NCBI GenBank assembly: GCA_003695045.1
Contig: RFJB01000128.1
Coordinates: 1-7,577 of the forward strand
DNA from: Candidatus Woesearchaeota archaeon
Lineage (GTDB): Archaea; Nanobdellota; Nanobdellia; Woesearchaeales; J091
Length of the DNA: 7,577 nt
Reading direction: 5' to 3'
The position numbers and the translations under genes were made by a program. Shown piece after piece: positions 1-5,200 of this stretch. The notes beneath the pieces were generated by a model. The model saw nothing but the letters and a program-made list of their open reading frames with translations, was not told the origin of the DNA and searched no databases. Within the stretch, counting starts at the first letter, position 1. Every line of letters starts with the position of its first letter.

Positions 1-845
1 CCCACTGCGTTGCTGTAATCGCCCATTACATCTCCTGAGGTGTAATACATCTCAAAGAGAACCTTGTCTGTTTTTTCCTTGAGAAGTTCAATAAGAAGCG
101 CTATGGGATGTCTTCCGCATATTGTGGCTCCCGTTTGGTCTATGTATTCCAGAAATCCCCGCGAGTCCAGATCTGCGATGAACTTTACAGCCCCCTTGTC
201 CAGCTTTTCCATATTGTGTTTAATGTCTGTAACAAAAGGAACATAACCGTATGCAGGTCCGTAATGGGTAAAGTCCGAACTCGCTATGACAACAATCCTT
301 TTCTTCAACCTTTCAGCTGTTTCGTTTATTCTTCTTGCTGTTTCTGCAAAGTCAATTCTGCTTCCAATCATCAACGGGACTATTCTGAGCGCTGCCAGGT
401 TGTCTCTGCTTGCGTATTGCAGGAAGGGAAGCTGGACTTCTATTGAGTGCTCAATTGCGTGAATCCTGTTGTTTATGCCTATGCCTGTCGCTTCGGACAG
501 CGCCTCGGTAAGGGGCTTGTGGTTTTTTACAATCCCGAATGGAGTGGCCCAGTCCTGGCTGGAAAATCCGCTCTCCAGTCCATTGTGATTCAATCCTATG
601 ATGAGGTATGCGTCCGGAAACTCGGATTCCGCAATCGCCTTGTAGGACCACGCAGCGCAGGGCCCTGAGAATGCATAGCCGGCATGGGGCGCTATGACGC
701 CCTTTACTCTGTCTTTTCTTTTTCCCGGCTCTGCTCCCGGCCCCAGGGGGTGCTCTTCAAAGCATTCTTTTATCTGCCTGTCAAGCTCCCCGAAACTTGC
801 AGGATAGAACTGCCCTGCCACAATCGGCTCTCTGTTGCTTTCCAT
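1..845 (-). CDS. amrB: MEMO family protein (AmmeMemoRadiSam system protein B type), C-terminus cut by window edge
   Basis: The minus-strand frame is open from ATG at 845 to the window edge, giving 281 codons; family proteins run to about 270-300 residues, so only a short C-terminal piece should be missing. Family hallmarks appear in order: VAGQFYP near residue 9, APHAGYAFSG at 52-61, GLNHNG at 84-89, EHSIEVQLPFL at 132-142, SSDFTHYG at 189-196 and TICGRHP at 241-247. His54, His86 and Cys243 align with the three metal-binding residues of human MEMO1 (His49, His81, Cys244), and Asp191/His194 with its SSDFCHWG motif, so the metal site looks intact. MEMO folds resemble extradiol dioxygenases; human MEMO1 binds copper or iron, but the reaction in archaea is not established. 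In many prokaryotes the family sits with AMMECR1 and radical-SAM genes, and neither is visible here. A TATA box 25-32 bases upstream and the absence of a Shine-Dalgarno sequence suggest separate, leaderless transcription. The family call is secure; the role is not. Confidence 0.95.
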   Translation of the reverse strand, partial: MESNREPIVAGQFYPASFGELDRQIKECFEEHPLGPGAEPGKRKDRVKGVIAPHAGYAFSGPCAAWSYKAIAESEFPDAYLIIGLNHNGLESGFSSQDWATPFGIVKNHKPLTEALSEATGIGINNRIHAIEHSIEVQLPFLQYASRDNLAALRIVPLMIGSRIDFAETARRINETAERLKKRIVVIASSDFTHYGPAYGYVPFVTDIKHNMEKLDKGAVKFIADLDSRGFLEYIDQTGATICGRHPIALLIELLKEKTDKVLFEMYYTSGDVMGDYSNAV

Positions 846-869
846 AGAATTCTGTTTGGGTTCTATTGT

Positions 870-877
870 CTTATAAA
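870..877 (-). promoter_or_regulatory. Archaeal TATA box for the MEMO gene (leaderless promoter)
   Basis: Read on the minus strand, TTTATAAG lies here, preceded by an A-rich stretch that could serve as a weak BRE. Archaeal transcription usually starts about 25 bases downstream of the box centre, which puts the start near 847, within a few bases of the ATG at 845. There is no purine-rich Shine-Dalgarno sequence between box and ATG, which fits a leaderless mRNA. The box begins only a few bases after the lipoprotein stop codon at 881-883. Inferred from motif and spacing only. Confidence 0.6.
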
Positions 878-880
878 TTT

Positions 881-2536
881 TTATGTTGTTTTTATCTGGC
901 AGAGGACAGTGTCATCATCTATGTCGTTTTCTCTTATGGTTACCTCGTACCACGAGTCCAACTCCTCTATGCTCGGGTTGTACCATTGCGCGTTCTCGTT
1001 TCTTTCAAGAGTTACTCTTGCTATTGTTTCTGAATCCTCATTTCCATACTGGTCTATGAACACCTTCTCCACCATAACTGTTATGCTGTTCAGGTAGGGC
1101 GGGTGAACATAAAACATCAGCTGGTTTGCCGCTCCTATTATGTTGTTTTCAACCACATTTGCCTTGTTCTGGCTTATTCTTTCCCATTTGCAGCTGTCAA
1201 CTCTGAGTTCTGCTGTGTCATCCTGAACTTCAACGCTTCGGACATAGTTTCCGAATCCCGAGTGGGACTTTATGTTCTCTTTCAGGATATCTGAATCCCA
1301 TGCCGGGTTGAAATTGAAAAGCACCTGTCTGTCTTCAAGTTTTTCCCTTTTTATCTTTTCAGCGTCGCTTCTTGATATTGAAACCTTGAATGCGTGCTGC
1401 AGTATTTTATGGACGCCGTCTATTGTGACCTCTCCTTCAGGTGCCGGAATCTTGGCTTTGGCGTCGAATGTTACCTTGTTAATCGAGGGAAACCTCTCCA
1501 GCAGAGCCCATGTTGTCTCGACAGCATCATGCTCTATTGTGCTTATCGTGTCATCAATGCTCTTGTATTCGTCCAGGGAGTATCTTATGTAAGTTTCAGT
1601 TCCTGTTTCCAGCTTCTCTATGTTTCCTTCGTTTTTCATGTCCAGCAGGATGAGAGGGTTGTATTCTATCTTGTCATATATCCTGCTTCTCAGGTTGTCC
1701 CAGTTGACTATTATGCTTTCAAACTCTTCCCTGCTCAGTTCGAGTTTTGCTATGTATCCTGTTTTGTTGTTGCTTCGGTTGTCCTCTTTAATCCCTGTTG
1801 CTGTAATTCTGACCTTTGTTGTTTCATCAGAATTTTCAAACGCGGCTTTTGCAACATTCGCAAGCGTGCTCTCAAAGGTGTCAAAATCCCTCTTGTTTCT
1901 TCCGAGTTGTTCGACCCTTGCCGGAACGTATGTTATCTCTGCAATGGTTCCGTTCGTTTCATTGTCTTTCAGGGTCCTGACGAAATACTCCGATATTCCT
2001 CCTGCCTGTTTTATGCCTTTTTCTATCTTGTAGAACTCTCTTGTCTGAATCAACTTCGCGAGTTCTTCCTGCGGATTCTGTTTTTTGGAAATCTCGTCAA
2101 ATTCCTGCTTTGTAAGCTGAAGGTATGTGGATTCCCTGATTACTTTGCCGTTCCCCTTGCTTATGACATTCTCTGTTCCGGGGTCGTTCCCGAATGTGGG
2201 AGATGTTGTTGTCGTTCGGAGAGTTATTATCCTCACATTGTTGTCCGCAAGCGAGAGGCGCCTCACGAAGCTGTAGGTAGCATCGAGAAAGCTTTTGTCA
2301 TCTGTTCTGCCTTTCAGCGCCTTTACAGGGTCATAAGTGACCGTTATGTCAAAGTATTGCCCCACCTGCTTTACTTCAACGTCTGCTCCGGTTTTCAGAA
2401 AGACGTTGTTTGCTCTTGTTTTTATTACATCAAGCTTGCTTGTCTGCTGGGGCTTTTCTTCTGCGGGTTGTTGTGCTCCGCATCCGGCCAGAATAAGGAT
2501 GATCAGAAAAACCAGGACGTACTTTGTCAGATTCAT
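881..2536 (-). CDS. Large secreted lipoprotein of unknown family with four divergent internal repeats
   Basis: This 551-residue protein starts with a lipoprotein signal: a short basic N-terminus, a hydrophobic core at residues 6-17 and the lipobox LAGC, with Cys19 as the likely lipidated residue. A polar Q/P/E/K-rich linker at about 21-35 follows. The rest has no further membrane segment and should lie outside the cell membrane. I do not recognise the family. By eye it contains four units of the same order (strand, amphipathic helix, strand, strand) at about 61-150, 197-276, 314-395 and 440-515. The last strand of units 1 and 2 runs into LTKQEFDEI and LSREEFESI, and of unit 3 into ISRSDAEKI. 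Glycosylation sequons cluster at Asn192, 195, 253 and 257. Cys449 and Cys546, both in the C-terminal part, are the only cysteines after Cys19 and could form a disulfide. The gene starts 31 bases after the pilin stop, across a T-rich tract and with no Shine-Dalgarno sequence. Its position suggests an accessory or anchor for the pilin filament, but it could be an unrelated surface protein. Confidence 0.85.
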   Translation of the reverse strand: MNLTKYVLVFLIILILAGCGAQQPAEEKPQQTSKLDVIKTRANNVFLKTGADVEVKQVGQYFDITVTYDPVKALKGRTDDKSFLDATYSFVRRLSLADNNVRIITLRTTTTSPTFGNDPGTENVISKGNGKVIRESTYLQLTKQEFDEISKKQNPQEELAKLIQTREFYKIEKGIKQAGGISEYFVRTLKDNETNGTIAEITYVPARVEQLGRNKRDFDTFESTLANVAKAAFENSDETTKVRITATGIKEDNRSNNKTGYIAKLELSREEFESIIVNWDNLRSRIYDKIEYNPLILLDMKNEGNIEKLETGTETYIRYSLDEYKSIDDTISTIEHDAVETTWALLERFPSINKVTFDAKAKIPAPEGEVTIDGVHKILQHAFKVSISRSDAEKIKREKLEDRQVLFNFNPAWDSDILKENIKSHSGFGNYVRSVEVQDDTAELRVDSCKWERISQNKANVVENNIIGAANQLMFYVHPPYLNSITVMVEKVFIDQYGNEDSETIARVTLERNENAQWYNPSIEELDSWYEVTIRENDIDDDTVLCQIKTT

Positions 2537-2542
2537 TTTAAT

Positions 2543-2556
2543 AAAAAAAGAAAAAA
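2543..2556 (-). terminator. T-rich tract after the pilin gene, possible archaeal terminator
   Basis: On the minus strand the gap between the pilin stop (2568-2570) and the lipoprotein start (2536) contains six T, one C and seven T. Archaeal RNA polymerase terminates at oligo-T without needing a hairpin, and none is evident here. Because the tract sits directly before the next start codon, partial termination would give more pilin than lipoprotein mRNA. This is inferred from sequence alone. Confidence 0.5.
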
Positions 2557-2567
2557 TTGGTGCCGTT

Positions 2568-3044
2568 TTAGGGCACTCTGCCGGAAACGTCTCCTGTGGT
2601 CGTATGGGACACTCCGGTGTTGGCGTTGGTGTATGTTACTGTCACAGTTCCCTGGAATCTCTGTCCAGACACAAGGTCGCATCCGGTAAACTGGTATCCT
2701 GAACCAGCGCCGAGCTGTTCTCCGTTGTTGAAGCTCGCGTCTGTTGCGCACGCGTCTCCTGCGGCGCAGCATTCATTGCCATTCTGGTCCTTTAAGGACA
2801 CTGTCACGTTAGTTGTCGGGAATCCCATATTGTTTGTCAGGTAAAGAGTCACTGTTCCTGGCGTTCCCGCGGTAAGCTCAAAATCTGCACAGGTAAATCC
2901 CTGGACAGTGCACTTGTTTGGCACGAAGTTAGACGGACTCAGCACTCCAAAGTATGCGAGTGCGCCTATAGCTGCCAGAACCACGAGAATCGCCCAGCCG
3001 TATGTCATAAGGAATTCCATTGCTGCCTGGGCTTTTTTGTTCAT
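2568..3044 (-). CDS. Type IV pilin-like protein with archaeal class III signal peptide and six-cysteine head
   Basis: This 158-residue protein is the likely filament subunit. Its N-terminus, MNKKAQAAMEFL, is a class III prepilin signal. Cleavage is expected between Ala5 and Gln6, giving mature Gln+1 and Glu+5 (Glu10), followed by a hydrophobic helix to about residue 33 that would form the filament core. The head (about 40-158) is predicted beta-rich, with Ig-like segments such as TVTLYLTNN and NVTVSLKDQNG, and holds Cys45, 52, 92, 93, 99 and 122, enough for three disulfides. One N-glycosylation sequon is visible at Asn79. The in-frame ATG at 3095 is rejected as the start because it would put 17 charged residues before the signal. 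The ATG at 3044 has a near-perfect Shine-Dalgarno sequence and lies about 40 bases from the predicted transcription start. No prepilin peptidase is in the window. Its family is clear from the signal peptide, but whether it is a major or minor pilin cannot be told. Confidence 0.9.
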   Translation of the reverse strand: MNKKAQAAMEFLMTYGWAILVVLAAIGALAYFGVLSPSNFVPNKCTVQGFTCADFELTAGTPGTVTLYLTNNMGFPTTNVTVSLKDQNGNECCAAGDACATDASFNNGEQLGAGSGYQFTGCDLVSGQRFQGTVTVTYTNANTGVSHTTTGDVSGRVP

Positions 3045-3070
3045 GCAATCACCTCTTTCTCTTCCTCCAT
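3041..3070 (-). other. Possible nine-codon upstream ORF overlapping the pilin start
   Basis: In the pilin leader an ATG at 3068-3070 opens a frame encoding MEEEKEVIA and ends in TGA at 3041-3043, overlapping the pilin ATG as ATGA. The Shine-Dalgarno sequence of the pilin lies inside this frame. It has no clear ribosome site of its own and could be chance in a purine-rich leader, but the exact stop/start overlap is what translational coupling looks like. Confidence 0.25.
3048..3055 (-). promoter_or_regulatory. Strong Shine-Dalgarno sequence of the pilin gene
   Basis: The minus strand reads GAGGTGAT three bases before the ATG at 3044, an eight-base complement of the usual archaeal 16S rRNA 3' end. 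It is among the best ribosome sites in the window and decides the pilin start against the upstream ATG at 3095. An upstream ACCTCT (3073-3078) can pair with part of it. Confidence 0.85.
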
Positions 3071-3107
3071 TGAGAGGTATATCTTGCTTCTTCATTCGGG
3101 AAACTAC

Positions 3108-3122
3108 TATTTAAATGTTTCG
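3108..3122 (-). promoter_or_regulatory. Archaeal BRE/TATA promoter of the pilin gene
   Basis: On the minus strand CGAAA (3118-3122, BRE-like) is followed by CA and then TTTAAATA (3108-3115, TATA box). Transcription should start near 3085, giving a leader of about 40 bases. The rest of the 119-base gap holds a second, weaker TATA-like stretch (TAATATAAA, 3131-3139) and an eight-base palindrome AGTATACT (3138-3145) that could be an operator. The gap follows a very compact operon, so the pilin probably has its own transcription. Confidence 0.7.
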
Positions 3123-3163
3123 CCCTTTCTTTATATTAGTATACTTTTTAGCGCACTGAGGTT

Positions 3164-4381
3164 TTACACTATTCCTCCCAGAGCGCTGCTCAAAACGCTC
3201 ATTGCCATGAAGAACACGAGAAGAGCCACCACAATGAACACAGGTATGAACGTAATGCCCTCTTTGACGCTTCCTTTTCTTATCGTTGCCACAATGACTG
3301 CCGAGAAGAAGGATGTCATTATCAGAGTGCTTATTGCAAACACCTTGAAGTCCGAAAGGGCAACAGCGTCTCCCGATATTGAGAATGACAGTCCTCCGGC
3401 GGAACTCAGATTGGTCGAGGCGAGCTTCCCCGTGATTCCCTTTATTATGACAAGCAGCTGGTATGAAAGCGCGAACAGCACTGGAGCAGCGAGAAGAGTT
3501 GCGAAGCTTATGAATATAACATAAGTTGTTACCGAGGCAGCCATCTGCTTCTTCATTATTCTTGTTTCCTGAATGTTCAAAGCTATCTTGTTGAGCAGGT
3601 CCCCTATTTCTCCTCCCGCGTCTATTCCTTCCACGAGCAGGCTGATTGACCTTTTGAGAAGCGTTGAGTCGTATTTGCTTGCAAACTCCTGGAGCGCAGC
3701 ATTCAACTCTTTTCCACTGAAAGTTTCCTTTGCCACGGTTTCTATCTCTTTTGCCAGGATGCCGAATCTTGGGCGTATAGCATACCAGAGCGCCTGGTCA
3801 ATGGGCATTCCTGCCCTTATGTTTGCGCTTGTTAGCTGCAGGAAGTCGGGAAGAACTGCTTCTACTGCAAGTTTTCTCCTGAACATTTTCAGGTCCATCA
3901 CAAGGTAGAACATCATCCAGAGCAGAAGAAGGATAAGGACGAATCCTATGGTCCATATTACCCCTGTCATCGTGAATATATACGATACCGGATATGCTCC
4001 TCTGTTTTGGACTGCTTCATATATCAGGTACAGGGTTAGCAGAACCGAAATGCCGATAGTGGCATGGAATATCCCTTTTGAAACTTTTGCCGGCGTTAGT
4101 TCGCTCCAGCCGGCCATCTCAAGATACGCTTTGAATCTTCTTCTCCTTTCTGCGGGGGTTATCTTCTGTTTTTTCTTTTTCGGCTTGACCTTGGGCGCTT
4201 TGTCCAGCCCGAGCCGTTTTTCTTCCTGTTTTTTGGCTTTTTCAACCTTTGTCTCAAGAGTTTTTATCTTGCGTTTGCTCTTCCAGTGGCTAAGGAAATT
4301 GTGCTTCGGTTCTTTTTCCTTTTCTTCGTTCTCCTGCTTCTTTTTGCGGAACTCGGAAAACTTTTTGTCTATCTCTCTCAT
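3164..4381 (-). CDS. Second TadC/GspF-like platform protein with long basic N-terminal tail
   Basis: This 405-residue inner platform protein of a type IV pilus / type II secretion-like machine would work in the membrane with the ATPase. Residues 1-86 form a soluble, Lys/Arg/Glu-rich tail (for example KPKKKKQKITPAERRRR at 67-83), unusual in length for the family. Hydrophobic segments follow at about 104-123, 133-162, 283-313, 346-366 and 376-398. The cytoplasmic helical domain between them (about 170-280) carries features of the GspF fold: AVLPDFLQLTSANIRAGMPI at 175-194, ALQEFASKYD, and LLVEGIDAGGEIGDLLNKI at 248-266. The start is the ATG two bases after the upstream platform stop (TAA-AA-ATG), with no Shine-Dalgarno sequence, so translation is probably coupled. 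The family is clear from the T2SSF-like domain and membrane layout; the tail's role is unknown. Confidence 0.9.
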   Translation of the reverse strand: MREIDKKFSEFRKKKQENEEKEKEPKHNFLSHWKSKRKIKTLETKVEKAKKQEEKRLGLDKAPKVKPKKKKQKITPAERRRRFKAYLEMAGWSELTPAKVSKGIFHATIGISVLLTLYLIYEAVQNRGAYPVSYIFTMTGVIWTIGFVLILLLLWMMFYLVMDLKMFRRKLAVEAVLPDFLQLTSANIRAGMPIDQALWYAIRPRFGILAKEIETVAKETFSGKELNAALQEFASKYDSTLLKRSISLLVEGIDAGGEIGDLLNKIALNIQETRIMKKQMAASVTTYVIFISFATLLAAPVLFALSYQLLVIIKGITGKLASTNLSSAGGLSFSISGDAVALSDFKVFAISTLIMTSFFSAVIVATIRKGSVKEGITFIPVFIVVALLVFFMAMSVLSSALGGIV

Positions 4382-4383
4382 TT

Positions 4384-5199
4384 TTACATTTCCACGGCGG
4401 GCCTTGAGCTTTTTATTATCGCGACAAACATGAACTGTATGAAACCGAGAAAGCCGGTTATGGAAAGAAGCACCGGCAGGCTCAACTTTAGCCCTAAGAA
4501 TGTTGCGAGCACCATGAACATTGTCATTCCAAGTGACGGAATAATAACTGCTATCATCATGTAGAACATCGCAAGGGGATTGAGTTTTCTTCCATACTCT
4601 TCAACCTGTATCTGCTGTTCCTTCGTTATCTGCTCAAGCACGGAGTTCAACGACTTCGTAACATCAGAGCCGGTTTTCATGGAGTTAAGGATCTGCCAGA
4701 ATATTTTTCTAAGGTTCGCGGACGGCGTCATTTCTGTTGCTTCGTTGAGGGCCTGCTCCATTGTAGTGCCCATGTTGACCTTGTCTATTACTTCTCTGAA
4801 GTATTTCCCTATTGTTTCATAGTTCTTTGCCACGTTTTTGAAAGTGTCATAAATGGGAACGCCTGACTCCATCTCTATTATCAGGAATCTTCCCGCGAAC
4901 ACTATCTCCCTGTTGATGTCCTTTTCTTTTCTCAGTATTTTTACGTCGGGCAGTTTCAGAAAATAGAGGAAAAACACAGAGAGTGCGACCGGGTAGCTCA
5001 GCAGCAGGCCGGCAATTCCAAGACCCATCTTGCTGGTTATGAGAAATATGATGAAGTAAAGAGTCAAACTCATGTAGAGCGCAGTCAGGAACGCTTTCTT
5101 TACGAATTCAGGGGGCTCGTCAAGCATCTCTGCCTGAAACAGCTTTGTCTTAAGCCCCGGAATTGACTGCGCTATTTTGTTGAAGAGGTTGAATGCCAT
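4384..5199 (-). CDS. First TadC/GspF-like platform protein
   Basis: This 271-residue protein is a single-domain platform (T2SSF family) subunit, the membrane base on which an ATPase drives pilin assembly. Hydrophobic segments lie at about 35-55, 58-81, 209-233 and 239-262. Between them is a cytoplasmic helical domain (about 90-205) with the family-typical FLIIEMESGVPIYDTFKNVA at 105-124, VNMGTTMEQALNEA at 141-154 and a C-terminal half ending near EEYGRKLNPLA. It lacks the basic tail of its downstream partner and differs clearly from it in sequence, so the two are not a recent duplication. The start is taken as the ATG at 5199, one base after the ATPase stop; a TTG three codons upstream (5208) is possible but overlaps the ATPase and has no better ribosome site. 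Translation is probably coupled on both sides. Confidence 0.9.
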   Translation of the reverse strand: MAFNLFNKIAQSIPGLKTKLFQAEMLDEPPEFVKKAFLTALYMSLTLYFIIFLITSKMGLGIAGLLLSYPVALSVFFLYFLKLPDVKILRKEKDINREIVFAGRFLIIEMESGVPIYDTFKNVAKNYETIGKYFREVIDKVNMGTTMEQALNEATEMTPSANLRKIFWQILNSMKTGSDVTKSLNSVLEQITKEQQIQVEEYGRKLNPLAMFYMMIAVIIPSLGMTMFMVLATFLGLKLSLPVLLSITGFLGFIQFMFVAIIKSSRPAVEM

Positions 5200-5200
5200 C

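Noticed and set aside
1394..2689. A 431-residue open frame on the plus strand opposite the lipoprotein and the end of the pilin.
   Set aside because: It is antisense to a well-supported gene with a lipobox, has an erratic composition rich in Cys, Phe and Val, shows no recognisable motif and spans two real genes and their gap; it is a shadow of minus-strand codon bias.
3045..3095. Longer pilin form starting at the ATG at 3095.
   Set aside because: It would place 17 extra residues before a class III signal, starts upstream of the predicted transcription start and ignores the strong Shine-Dalgarno sequence before 3044.
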